64,000 nt of DNA, from NCBI RefSeq assembly GCF_005116465.1, contig NZ_SWBM01000006.1, positions 48,993 through 112,992 on the forward strand, read 5' to 3'. The notes under the pieces were generated by a model. It worked only from the letters and a program-made list of their open reading frames with translations, was not told the origin of the DNA and made no database searches. The stretch comes from Robertmurraya kyonggiensis (GTDB lineage: Bacteria; Bacillota; Bacilli; Bacillales; Cytobacillaceae). How positions within the stretch are numbered: the first letter of the stretch is position 1; each line of letters begins with the position of its first letter. Shown one piece after another: positions 42,109 to 50,865 of the stretch. A program made the position numbers and the translations under genes.

Positions 42109-45075
42109 TTGAATGGAGTTGGTAATTTGTCATCTATAGAACGTACGGCTTATCCAAGATTTAAAAAACGTCCTACTTCAAAAGAACTTCGTGATGTTTA
42201 CTCCCCTACACCTGAAGAAAACCAATTTGCGCATAAAGTTGCTAGAGGACCTGTTTCAGTTCTAAGTCTATTAGTTATGTTAAAGTCTTTCCAACGACTT
42301 GGTTACTTTCCTCCACCGAAAGATATTCCTGTAGAGATCATGATTCATATTCGGACCTGTTTGAATCTCTCTGCTAGTGTTGAACCGAATTACAATAGTA
42401 AATCAATTTACCGACATCAAAAAGCAATTAGAGATTACCTCAATGTACGTCCTTATGGAAAAGAAGCCTTACATATTGCAACTACTTCAATTTATAAGGC
42501 TACACAGGTAATGGACAATCCAGCCGATCTTATCAACGTATCCATTGAAATATTAATAAAAGAAAGGTGTGAATTACCTGCTTTTAGTACATTAGATCGA
42601 TTGGCTCGTCGTATAAGAACATTAGTGAATCACCAGTTATTTAATTCAGTATTTTCAAAATTGACTCCTGAAATTGAGCGAAAATTAGATCAATTACTAG
42701 TTACTAAAAATGATAATCGGACTTCTGAATATAACTTATTAAAAGAAATTCCAAAAAGCGCAACACTTTCGCATATGAAAGAAATACAAAATAGGTTACT
42801 TCTGTTAACTGATTTTATAGAAGAAATTGATAGCTTACTAGAGGATATTCCAAATTTAAAAATTAAACACTTCGCTTTAGAAGCAAAAGCGCTTGATGCA
42901 TCAGAATTAAAAGACTTTAATTTAGCTAAAAGATATATGCTGCTACTTTGTATGATTTATCGCTCAAAAATTTCAGCTATAGATAGTTTGGTAGAGATGT
43001 TTCTCAAAAGAGTCAGAACTATACATAACAAAGGCAAAGAGGAGCTAGAACTTCTTCGAGAAAAACATAGATCAAAAACTGAAAATCTTATATCTGTTTT
43101 GGCGGAAGTCTTAAATGCCACAAGTATAAATGAGAACGATACCTTGACTGGTCAGAAAATAAGGGAGTTATTAGGGAGAAGAGGTGGTATCGACGCATTA
43201 AAAGAAGATTGTGAATCAATTTCATCATATAATGGCAATAACTACCTTCCTCTTTTATGGAAGTTCTATAAAAGCCACAGGAAAACTCTTTTTAGATTGA
43301 TTAGTATGATTGAAATTAATTCAACCACACAGGATCAATCACTTTTAGAAGCTTTACAATTTTTACGTGATAATGAGAACCGAAAAATTGTAAAGCTACA
43401 AATAGATTTGGATCTTTCATTTGCTAGTGAACAGTGGAAAAAAACGATTTATGTACCTAAAGAAAATAACTTAATCCATCGTAAACACCTTGAAATCTGT
43501 ATTTTTTCCTATCTTGCAAGCGATTTAAAAACGGGAGACCTTTGTGTAAAAGGATCAGAGAATTTTGCTGATTACCGTGAACAGCTCCTTTCTTGGGATG
43601 AGTGTAAACCTATGGTAGATGAATACTGTAAGGAACTTGGCTTTTCTTCAAATTCAGGGGATTTTGTTCAACAATTAAAGCTCTGGCTAGGAGATACTGC
43701 ACAAAAAGTAGATTTAAACTACCCTGATAACGGCCAGGTAATCATTAATGAAAATGGAGAACCAACGTTGAGAAAAATAATGAGAAAAGAACAACCTCAG
43801 ACAAGTAAGGCGTTAGAGGTAGTTATTTCTCAACGGTTACCTGAACGAAATGTCTTAGATATTCTTTGTAATGTAGAACATTGGACAAATTGGACACGGC
43901 ATTTTGGACCATTATCTGGTTCAGATCCTAAGCTTGAAAATGCAATGGAACGTTATATCATTACTTCTTTTGGATACGGATGTAATTTAGGACCAACACA
44001 GACTTCTAAGCACATGAAAAAAGCAGTAACCCCACACATGATTTCATTTGTAAATCGGCGACATATTAATGCATCTAAAATAGACGAAGCTATTCGTAAT
44101 ATTTTAAATCAATACAATCAATTTAGTTTGCCTAGACTATGGGGTGATGGAAAAACGGCTGCTGCAGATGGAACAAAATTTGATCTCTACGAAGAAAACT
44201 TAATCTCTGAATACCACATTCGATACGGAGGTTATGGGGGGATTGCATATCATCATGTTTCAGATACTTATATTGCACTCTTTAGTCACTTCATTCCATG
44301 TGGAGTTTGGGAAGCAGTTTATATTATTGATGGTTTGCTGAAAAATAAATCAGACATTCAGCCCGATACGTTACATGCTGATACGCAAGGTCAATCAACG
44401 CCTGTTTTTGCACTTGCACATTTATTGGGGATTAATTTAATGCCTCGTATTCGAAATTGGAAGGATTTAAAATTTTACAGGGCTGATAAGGACACAAAAT
44501 ATCACCACATTGATCAGTTGTTTAGTGATACCGTTGACTGGGACCTAATTGAAACACACTGGCAAGATCTGCTCCAAGTGGTTCTTTCTATAAAAGCTGG
44601 TAAAATATTACCCTCTACACTACTTAGAAAACTAAGTAACTATAGTAGAAAAAACCGATTATATCAAGCTTTTAGGGAATTAGGAAGGATTGTAAGAACT
44701 GTATTTTTGCTTAAATATATTTCTGATATAAAACTAAGAGAGCAAATTGGTGCTAGTACAAACAAAGTCGAAGCATATAACGGCTTTTCCAAATGGCTAT
44801 TTTTTGGTGGCGATGGGATCATTTCAGAAAATGATCCAGAAGAACAAGAAAAGCGAATTAAATATAATGATTTAGTTGCCAACGCAGTAATATTCCAAAA
44901 TGTATGTGATATAACACTTATTTTGTGGGAACTTTCTAAAGAAGGCTATGTATTTTCAAAAGAAGATATTGTCATGCTTAGCCCTTATCTGACTAGGCAT
45001 ATAAAACGTTTCGGAGACTATATGATCGATTTAGAAAATATTCCACAACCAATCGAGGAAGATATTCCTGTATAG
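42109..45075 (+). CDS. tnpA: Tn3-family transposase of the formaldehyde transposon
   Basis: A 988-residue transposase from a different Tn3 branch than the mer tnpA. Core motifs are WGDGKTAAADGTKFD, HADTQGQSTPVFALAHLLGINLMPRI and NKVEAYNGFSKWLFFGGDG. Starts are TTG 42109 or TTG 42127 behind GGAG. The stop lies 90 bases before the internal terminal repeat. The last 164 codons are duplicated exactly at 47822-48316. Confidence 0.95.
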   Translation: MNGVGNLSSIERTAYPRFKKRPTSKELRDVYSPTPEENQFAHKVARGPVSVLSLLVMLKSFQRLGYFPPPKDIPVEIMIHIRTCLNLSASVEPNYNSKSIYRHQKAIRDYLNVRPYGKEALHIATTSIYKATQVMDNPADLINVSIEILIKERCELPAFSTLDRLARRIRTLVNHQLFNSVFSKLTPEIERKLDQLLVTKNDNRTSEYNLLKEIPKSATLSHMKEIQNRLLLLTDFIEEIDSLLEDIPNLKIKHFALEAKALDASELKDFNLAKRYMLLLCMIYRSKISAIDSLVEMFLKRVRTIHNKGKEELELLREKHRSKTENLISVLAEVLNATSINENDTLTGQKIRELLGRRGGIDALKEDCESISSYNGNNYLPLLWKFYKSHRKTLFRLISMIEINSTTQDQSLLEALQFLRDNENRKIVKLQIDLDLSFASEQWKKTIYVPKENNLIHRKHLEICIFSYLASDLKTGDLCVKGSENFADYREQLLSWDECKPMVDEYCKELGFSSNSGDFVQQLKLWLGDTAQKVDLNYPDNGQVIINENGEPTLRKIMRKEQPQTSKALEVVISQRLPERNVLDILCNVEHWTNWTRHFGPLSGSDPKLENAMERYIITSFGYGCNLGPTQTSKHMKKAVTPHMISFVNRRHINASKIDEAIRNILNQYNQFSLPRLWGDGKTAAADGTKFDLYEENLISEYHIRYGGYGGIAYHHVSDTYIALFSHFIPCGVWEAVYIIDGLLKNKSDIQPDTLHADTQGQSTPVFALAHLLGINLMPRIRNWKDLKFYRADKDTKYHHIDQLFSDTVDWDLIETHWQDLLQVVLSIKAGKILPSTLLRKLSNYSRKNRLYQAFRELGRIVRTVFLLKYISDIKLREQIGASTNKVEAYNGFSKWLFFGGDGIISENDPEEQEKRIKYNDLVANAVIFQNVCDITLILWELSKEGYVFSKEDIVMLSPYLTRHIKRFGDYMIDLENIPQPIEEDIPV

Positions 45076-45165
45076 TATATAAGAAAGTAAAGAGCAAGAA
45101 AGGGTTATAAATGGTAAACAATACCATACTATGACCCTTTTTTACATGTATCTCGGTCGTACCCC
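44580..45165 (+). repeat. 586-bp direct repeat, inner copy (tnpA 3' end plus terminal repeat)
   Basis: Identical, as far as compared by eye, to 47821-48406: the last 495 bases of tnpA, the short spacer and the right terminal repeat ending ACCCC. It flanks 2655 bases holding the alcohol dehydrogenase and a resolvase. Confidence 0.9.
45124..45165 (-). repeat. Internal right terminal inverted repeat
   Basis: CCATACTATGACCCTTTTTT followed by ACATGTATCTCGGTCGTACCCC. Outside it lies AATAT, not ATATT, so this end is not part of the current target duplication; it is the right end of an earlier, smaller element. Confidence 0.85.
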
Positions 45166-45181
45166 AATATAGCATTATTTT

Positions 45182-45238
45182 GTAAGTACACACTTTACTT
45201 TTACATAGTGATAAAAAGTATACTATTGGTTATAATAC
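45182..45238. promoter_or_regulatory. Relic of an hxlA/hxlR-type control region
   Basis: TAAGTACACACTTTACTTTT followed by ACATAGTGATAAAAAGTATACTATTGG resembles 35126-35180 upstream of hxlR (AAAGTATGCACTTTTTTATC, then AAAAAGTATACTATGGG). No hxl gene follows, only the 3' end of the alcohol dehydrogenase. Probably a cut-off second hxl locus. Confidence 0.5.
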
Positions 45239-45260
45239 AATCTGGAAGTGTATAGTAAGA

Positions 45261-46400
45261 TTAGGGTTGAAGAATGACTTTGACACACTCATCTTCGTGA
45301 TCATTAAAGATTTGATAGGCTTCGCTCGCCTGGTCTAGACGCATTTTATGAGAGACGATTTCTGTTGGGTCCAACTCTCCCGACGTAATCATTTTAAAGA
45401 GCATTGGCATGTAATGTATGACAGGTGCTTGGCCCATTTTTATTTGTACATTTCTTTCAAATATATTCCCTAAAGGGAACTGGTTATATTTGGACCCGTA
45501 GACCCCAGTCAGCTGCAACGTTCCAAATTTTCTCACAGCATTCATACCGATTTTGATCGGGCTAATTGTTCCACCAATAAGCTTCATCTTTTGTTCGGCA
45601 GCTTCGAGGGGTGTTTTTTTACCATCCATCCCTACGCAGTCAATGACTGCGTCTACACCGCCATTTGTGATTTCTTTAATATGGGAACCCATATCATCAA
45701 ATTCATCAAAATTATAAATTTCAACATTGTTCATTTTTTTGGCACGTTCAAGCCTATATGGAAGATTATCGACCGCAATGACTCTTTTTGCGCCTTTCAT
45801 CCATGCAAACTTTTGCGCCATTAACCCAACCGGTCCACAGCCGAGTACGGCAACTGTATCCCCTTTTTTTACCCCTGCACTTTCAATGCTCCAATAAGCA
45901 GTTGGTAGTACATCAGACATAAACAGTAATGCTTCATCTTCAAGTTCAACAGATTCAGGAATTACAAAAGGCATAAAATTCCCATAAGGAACACGCAAAT
46001 ATTCAGCTTGTCCACCTGGATGATTACCGTAACGCTCCGTAAATCCAAAATATCCGCCTGTATCAATTTCTGGATTTGGATTAGAATTATCGCATTGGCT
46101 CTCCAAATCATGCTGACAATAGAAACAGCTGCCACACGAAATATTAAACGGTATGACAACTCTGTCCCCTTTCTTCACTTTTGTTACCTCTGGCCCTACT
46201 TCTTCTACAATACCCATAGGCTCGTGGCCAACTACGTAATCTTTTTCAGCTGGCAGGGCACCTTGATAAATATGTAAGTCAGATCCGCATATCGCTGTTG
46301 ATGTAATGCGCACGACAATATCGTCTTTTTGTTGAAGCTTCGCATCTGGAACTTCTTTCACTTGCATATCCTTGGAACCTTGAAAAGTAACTGCTTTCAC
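45261..46400 (-). CDS. Zinc-dependent alcohol dehydrogenase, formaldehyde-dehydrogenase-like
   Basis: A 379-residue medium-chain dehydrogenase. Catalytic zinc ligands are in AICGSDLH and VGHEPMG, the structural zinc loop is [15 protein letters not shown], and the NAD site is [12 protein letters not shown]. The extended loop after the structural zinc ([14 protein letters not shown]) and overall length match the glutathione-independent formaldehyde dehydrogenase / AdhB group. Substrate may be formaldehyde or another alcohol/aldehyde; the transposon context favours formaldehyde. AGGAGGT ribosome site. Confidence 0.85.
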   Translation of the reverse strand: MKAVTFQGSKDMQVKEVPDAKLQQKDDIVVRITSTAICGSDLHIYQGALPAEKDYVVGHEPMGIVEEVGPEVTKVKKGDRVVIPFNISCGSCFYCQHDLESQCDNSNPNPEIDTGGYFGFTERYGNHPGGQAEYLRVPYGNFMPFVIPESVELEDEALLFMSDVLPTAYWSIESAGVKKGDTVAVLGCGPVGLMAQKFAWMKGAKRVIAVDNLPYRLERAKKMNNVEIYNFDEFDDMGSHIKEITNGGVDAVIDCVGMDGKKTPLEAAEQKMKLIGGTISPIKIGMNAVRKFGTLQLTGVYGSKYNQFPLGNIFERNVQIKMGQAPVIHYMPMLFKMITSGELDPTEIVSHKMRLDQASEAYQIFNDHEDECVKVILQP

Positions 46401-46551
46401 AAGTAAAACCTCCTACTATAAATTGATATAACTTGTATATAATATACCCATTGAAGAAATTTATATGTTTTTTTATTTATTTTTAGTTCTATTTGACTAA
46501 ATAGGACGTTTGCTTCAGTTCGACTCCCGCTTTGACATTAAAAATGAGATG

Positions 46552-46590
46552 GAAAAGGCGTACTAATCTATTATCAGAGGTACGCCTTTT
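46552..46590. terminator. Bidirectional hairpin upstream of the dehydrogenase
   Basis: AAAAGGCGTAC pairs with GTACGCCTTTT across a 16-base loop. Confidence 0.75.
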
Positions 46591-47020
46591 CAAATGCCTA
46601 AATTATGCACGATAGCAACAATCTTTGAGAGAACAGTTAAAATAAATCTAAAAATCTGTGCGTCAAAAATTTATAAGTTTTAGATGTGAAAGCGTTTTGA
46701 CTTTGGCTCCCTACATTTTTGGTTTATGCAGCTATAGGGACTTGTGCCATTTCGGTTACTACTACTTTAATGTATACAAGAAATTACAGCTCAGCGATGG
46801 TCCCCATTTACTGCATCCGTCTAACAACGGGTTTTTTTTACATCTATTGCTCATTTTGTATAAAAAGCAAAAAGTGTACATACCCGGTTATTCGGAATTA
46901 TCAGCGCTTTTTATTTTACTCTTCATGTTCCAAAATCTAACATGACCACTACTTATGCTACTCTATGTGTTCTAAAACTCGTCCTTTTCTGAACACACTC
47001 AGATATCCGTTGAAATGAAT
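46591..47020. other. Intergenic stretch with decayed coding sequence
   Basis: A plus-strand frame (46719-46937, AAIGTCAISVTTTLMYTRNYS and hydrophobic sequence after it) looks like part of a membrane protein but has no start signal, and it shifts frame with its neighbour. I treat it as a relic of an unidentified transporter. Confidence 0.35.
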
Positions 47021-47125
47021 GTTTTTTAAGGCTATAGGTGTTACAAAACTCTGTTCATTATTCTATGTTCAATAACATATTGAATTCTATCTTATGTTAC
47101 AATGAACTTAAAGGAAAAATGAGAA
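47020..47125. other. Probable res site of the second resolvase
   Basis: Repeated TGTTC/GTTAC-type boxes (TGTTACAAAACTCTGTTC, CTATGTTCAATAACATA, CTTATGTTACAATG) directly upstream of the resolvase at 47140. Confidence 0.55.
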
Positions 47126-47139
47126 AAGAGTGATTACTG

Positions 47140-47700
47140 GTGTTAATTGGATATGCGCGCGTTTCGACAGGGTTACAAAATTTAGATTTACAAATGGATG
47201 CGTTAACGCAACATGGCTGTGGAAAAATCTTTCACGATAAGATGAGTGGAGCGAAAAAGCAGCGCCCTGGCTTGGAGGAAGCACTTCAATATGCACGTGA
47301 AGGCGATACCATTGTTGTTTGGCGATTAGATCGTCTTGGTCGCAACATGCAGGACTTAATACAGATTGTGAATACTTTGAACGAACGAGGTGTGGGCTTT
47401 CACAGCCTGCAAGAAAACCTAACGATGGACAAAAGCAACGCAACGGGGCAATTAATGTTCCACCTCTTCGCAGCCTTTGCAGAATTTGAACGGAATCTGA
47501 TCGAGGAACGCTCAGCAGCAGGACGAGCAGCAGCTAGAGCGCGTGGTCGTCTTGGGGGACGTCCGGAGAAACTGGAAGCGAAAGATATTGAAATGATGAA
47601 ATCGCTCATTGAAAATGGTACATCAATTAAAGATGTGGCGGAAAAATGGGGCGTATCTCGAACAACCATTTATCGCTATTTGGAAAAACCTCTAAAATAA
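47140..47700 (+). CDS. Second serine resolvase inside the transposon
   Basis: A 186-residue resolvase with GYARVSTGLQ (Ser9), WRLDRLGRNMQDLI, FAEFERNLIEERSAAGRAAARARGRLGG (split) and a helix-turn-helix tail. Base composition is clearly richer in GC than the resolvase at 41471, and sequence is only distantly related, so it came from another element. It lies in the segment between the two copies of the right end. Its own transposase is absent. Confidence 0.92.
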   Translation: MLIGYARVSTGLQNLDLQMDALTQHGCGKIFHDKMSGAKKQRPGLEEALQYAREGDTIVVWRLDRLGRNMQDLIQIVNTLNERGVGFHSLQENLTMDKSNATGQLMFHLFAAFAEFERNLIEERSAAGRAAARARGRLGGRPEKLEAKDIEMMKSLIENGTSIKDVAEKWGVSRTTIYRYLEKPLK

Positions 47701-47702
47701 AA

Positions 47703-47750
47703 CGTAAAGCACTTGTTACCAGCTCACAGCTTGGATAAGTGCTTTTATTG
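47703..47750 (+). terminator. Terminator behind the second resolvase
   Basis: AAAGCACTTG with its partner TAAGTGCTTTT (47706-47745), loop TTACCAGCTCACAGCTTGG, followed by ATTGTTT. Confidence 0.65.
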
Positions 47751-47820
47751 TTTAGAATAGGCGTATTTTGAAGTGCAAAATAGCACTTAAAACAGGTGCA
47801 ATTTACCGATTAAAGTGACA

Positions 47821-48406
47821 GGTTCTTTCTATAAAAGCTGGTAAAATATTACCCTCTACACTACTTAGAAAACTAAGTAACTATAGTAGAAAAAACCGAT
47901 TATATCAAGCTTTTAGGGAATTAGGAAGGATTGTAAGAACTGTATTTTTGCTTAAATATATTTCTGATATAAAACTAAGAGAGCAAATTGGTGCTAGTAC
48001 AAACAAAGTCGAAGCATATAACGGCTTTTCCAAATGGCTATTTTTTGGTGGCGATGGGATCATTTCAGAAAATGATCCAGAAGAACAAGAAAAGCGAATT
48101 AAATATAATGATTTAGTTGCCAACGCAGTAATATTCCAAAATGTATGTGATATAACACTTATTTTGTGGGAACTTTCTAAAGAAGGCTATGTATTTTCAA
48201 AAGAAGATATTGTCATGCTTAGCCCTTATCTGACTAGGCATATAAAACGTTTCGGAGACTATATGATCGATTTAGAAAATATTCCACAACCAATCGAGGA
48301 AGATATTCCTGTATAGTATATAAGAAAGTAAAGAGCAAGAAAGGGTTATAAATGGTAAACAATACCATACTATGACCCTTTTTTACATGTATCTCGGTCG
48401 TACCCC
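47821..48406 (+). repeat. 586-bp direct repeat, outer copy
   Basis: Second copy of 44580-45165, ending in the functional right terminal repeat at 48365-48406. Sequence before it (CGATTAAAGTGACA) is unrelated to that before the inner copy, so the junction at 47820/47821 is sharp. Confidence 0.9.
47822..48316 (+). pseudogene. 3' fragment of tnpA
   Basis: Encodes the last 164 residues of the transposase at 42109 with no change seen. It has no start of its own except an internal ATG at 47948 and lacks the catalytic core, so it is not functional. Confidence 0.9.
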
Positions 48407-49021
48407 ATATTGTTTAATTACTTTATAGAAAGTATTTTTCTTCAGATCTAGCAGCTTCATAAACTCAACCGCAGTAATTTTTTTCGATTTCCATCGTTCA
48501 TAATTCTTTTCAATTAAATATTTTTGTTCCGTTGTGAGATTGATGTAATTAATGCTAGGCCTACCAAATGTTTGCCCTGAAGCTTTTGCGGCAGCTATTC
48601 CTTCAGCTTGTCTTAAAAGTATTCTCTTCCTCTCTTGCTCGGCTGCATATGCAAGCAAACTTAGAAATTGATCTTCAAGCATTTTCCCCATATCACCCAT
48701 TGAACGAAATTTCCTACTGTCAAAAAGCTCGGCATTCTCCAGGACAATTATGTCTGCTTGCAAAATCCTAGTGATTTCTTTCCATTCTTGAAGGATACCA
48801 TCATAGTTGCGTCCTAATCGGTCTAACGCATCGATGTAAATTAAATCACCTTTTTGGATAAATCTTTTTAATAACAGATATTGCGGTCTGTCAAAATCTT
48901 TTCCGGATAATTTATCAATGAAGATAAATCTTTCTTCTATCCCCAATTCCTTCATTTTATGTATTTGGCGTGCTTCATTTTGATCTTTAGAACTAACTCG
49001 AACATATCCGAAATTTGTCAA
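48407..49021 (-). pseudogene. Backbone serine recombinase split by the formaldehyde transposon
   Basis: A resolvase-type protein with FGYVRVSSKDQNEARQ (catalytic Ser), ALDRLGRNYDGIL and a helix-turn-helix near the C-terminus. The frame now runs on into the transposon end (GVRPRYM, stop at 48383), replacing the native last residues EETQRHEVS found at 32000-32034. About 204 of 213 native residues remain, so the protein may still work. It was part of the plasmid, probably for multimer resolution. Confidence 0.85.
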
Positions 49022-49305
49022 CCTTTTTCACTCTCCCTACTTCACCATTATATACCAATATGTTTATAAAATCTATGTAATAACATAAACGTTTAAAAAA
49101 TAATATTTAAGGAGTTTTCAAACGTTATTAACATAGAATGATAACTTGTCCTAAAAGTATACCTTTATAAACAAAATCTTTAAGATAAAAATATTCTTTA
49201 TGTTTTGGTTATATGCAGCATAAAAAGGGAAAGAAATGAGTATAATGAAACAAAAATACAATTTCGTTTCATTGTATGGTAAAATAAAGGAAAGGAGGGA
49301 TAGAA

Positions 49306-50046
49306 TTGATTTCTTTGCAAAATGATAATGCAAATTCATCAGGGTTTCGAGAAGAATTTAGTAACAAATTAGTTAATAAGCTAACCCAGCATCCAGATAT
49401 AAGCGCTGTTGAATTGGTTTCAAATTACGCATATGCGATGCAAATGAAATATCATTCGTATCTTATTACTATAACTCCGGCCAAAGACACTGTTTTCATT
49501 CAAGAACAAGCTCTTTATAGTAAATGGACAGATGAATTGAATAACATCCTAAAGGATACTAGGCTCCCACTTATAGAATCTTTTGCCAAAGCAAAATATG
49601 CTTTAGACCAAATGTTTCTATTAATTACTGAACGGGGTAAGCTTGAGTATATTTACCATCGTAAAGCCTTGATTACTTCACACCAACTTCAAAAGTTATT
49701 AGGTATATCTAAAGCTACCCTAAGCCGGTATGTATCTACTGGTATGGAAAGGATTACAGACGTAGGTCATCGTTGTTACCCTCTCCATAATTTTTTCTAT
49801 TGGCAAAACGGCGTTTGGGCATCACGAATTCAAGCTTTGTATCAACACTATCGTATACGTAATCGCATAAAAGAAGATGTAATTAAAGAACTGATGGATG
49901 AAATTAGCGAATTCCAGAACATTTACAATGGAACATTTGAAGAAGTTTTTGAAAATATAGATGATCCGTATTCCCTTGATGAACCTGATGATTATTTTGA
50001 TTGGCGAGATGCTCTTGAAGAATTAAACAAACTACAATATGAATAA
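49306..50046 (+). CDS. Helix-turn-helix protein, probable antitoxin partner of the TumE-like gene
   Basis: A 246-residue protein with a central helix-turn-helix (SHQLQKLLGISKATLSRYVSTGM, split, about residues 124-146) and an acidic C-terminus (DDPYSLDEPDDYFDWRDALEEL, split). TTG 49306 follows AAAGGAGGG. It overlaps the next gene by 8 bases. The size and coupling suggest the antitoxin or regulator of a toxin-antitoxin pair, by analogy with TumA/TumE. Confidence 0.55.
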   Translation: MISLQNDNANSSGFREEFSNKLVNKLTQHPDISAVELVSNYAYAMQMKYHSYLITITPAKDTVFIQEQALYSKWTDELNNILKDTRLPLIESFAKAKYALDQMFLLITERGKLEYIYHRKALITSHQLQKLLGISKATLSRYVSTGMERITDVGHRCYPLHNFFYWQNGVWASRIQALYQHYRIRNRIKEDVIKELMDEISEFQNIYNGTFEEVFENIDDPYSLDEPDDYFDWRDALEELNKLQYE

Positions 50047-50533
50047 CCCAAAACAACAAATGCAAATAGAAAGGGTTCAATATTTTGCTGACCTTTTCGA
50101 ATCAAATCCTCAACTCTTTAATCACAACAAGATACCTGAAATAAAGGCAAAGGGAGAGGCAAGAGTTGTTGCTACATTGCCACTAAATAATCATAATATT
50201 TACGGGGAAACGGTCTTATCTATAAACGAAAAATACAGTGATTTAGGCGATATTGAAGAATATCGTTATGCTTGGGAATACCCTGTTGTTCAAGGAAGAA
50301 ACAGAAAGAGTAAACACGAAAGACATATTACTTCTTTTGATAAACAAGAACACCCAGAACCACCAAGACATGTAAAAACAGATCCCTTTCATCACCATAA
50401 TGTTCCGGGTGATACAGTTCCGCGAACAGAAACAAGCATTGAAAACCTACACGAAGTGATTGGCATTATTACTGACTATATCGAGTCAAATAAAGAGTAT
50501 ATTGAAACACATACATTTTATATCGAGTTATAA
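50039..50533 (+). CDS. TumE-like (DUF6516-type) putative toxin
   Basis: A 164-residue protein. The segment YAWEYPVVQGRNRKSKHERHI, then DPFHHHNVPGDTVPRTETSIENLHEVIG (quoted in pieces), fits the TumE/DUF6516 pattern of a beta-strand core followed by a His-rich loop and a helix. TumE proteins are toxins of a plasmid-addiction-type system. It is coupled to the helix-turn-helix gene upstream and followed by a terminator. Assignment is from recalled family pattern and is moderate. Confidence 0.55.
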   Translation: MNNPKQQMQIERVQYFADLFESNPQLFNHNKIPEIKAKGEARVVATLPLNNHNIYGETVLSINEKYSDLGDIEEYRYAWEYPVVQGRNRKSKHERHITSFDKQEHPEPPRHVKTDPFHHHNVPGDTVPRTETSIENLHEVIGIITDYIESNKEYIETHTFYIEL

Positions 50534-50538
50534 ACAGG

Positions 50539-50578
50539 TTAAAGCACCCTTACTCTGTAGAAAGAGTGCTTTTTTTGA
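50539..50578 (+). terminator. Terminator of the TumE-like operon
   Basis: AAAGCACCCTT pairs with AAGAGTGCTTT (one mismatch) around ACTCTGTAGA, then TTTTT. Confidence 0.8.
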
Positions 50579-50865
50579 TATTTACTCCGAAATGATGTGC
50601 AGAGATAATAAAGTTGTTTATTTTACAATAAAATCATTTAAAAAATAATATAGTTGTTCAAAAAATACTTCTTCCACTAACAGGCAGGTTAGTGCAACAA
50701 TTTCGTATATATAATCAGCCGCATATGGTATTTTTTGGGTAGGGTTGAACGTTCTTTGTTATCCTTCAATTGTTAATCTGAATTGTATTTTTGTAACAAG
50801 GAAGAACTGATGTCTATTTAAAGTGCTTTCTTCTTCTTCAGTGTAAATGGAAGGGGTGAATAGTT
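50579..50865. other. Intergenic region without genes
   Basis: AT-rich, no gene seen. A ribosome site AAGGGGTG near 50852 serves the next gene. Confidence 0.4.

Larger units (their letters stand above)
32035..48406. mobile_element. Tn3-family transposon carrying a formaldehyde-oxidation module
   Basis: A 16.4-kb element. The left end at 32035 and the right end at 48406 are inverted repeats starting GGGGTACGACCGAG, and both are flanked by ATATT (32030-32034 and 48407-48411), a 5-bp target duplication. Cargo: a broken Gfo/Idh gene, hxlB-hxlA, hxlR, a zinc-ribbon gene, zwf, gnd, an unknown gene, pgi, and a zinc alcohol dehydrogenase; plus two resolvase genes and tnpA. A second, internal right end at 45165 marks an earlier, 13.1-kb version. 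Confidence 0.88.

Noticed and set aside
45165..45170. AATAT beside the inner right end being the reverse complement of ATATT beside the left end, which might indicate an inversion
   Set aside because: The outer right end has the exact direct ATATT duplication and restores the resolvase frame; AT-rich 5-mers match by chance easily.
46658..46945. Frames upstream of the second resolvase as real genes
   Set aside because: Overlapping frames with no ribosome site and abrupt ends; treated as relics.
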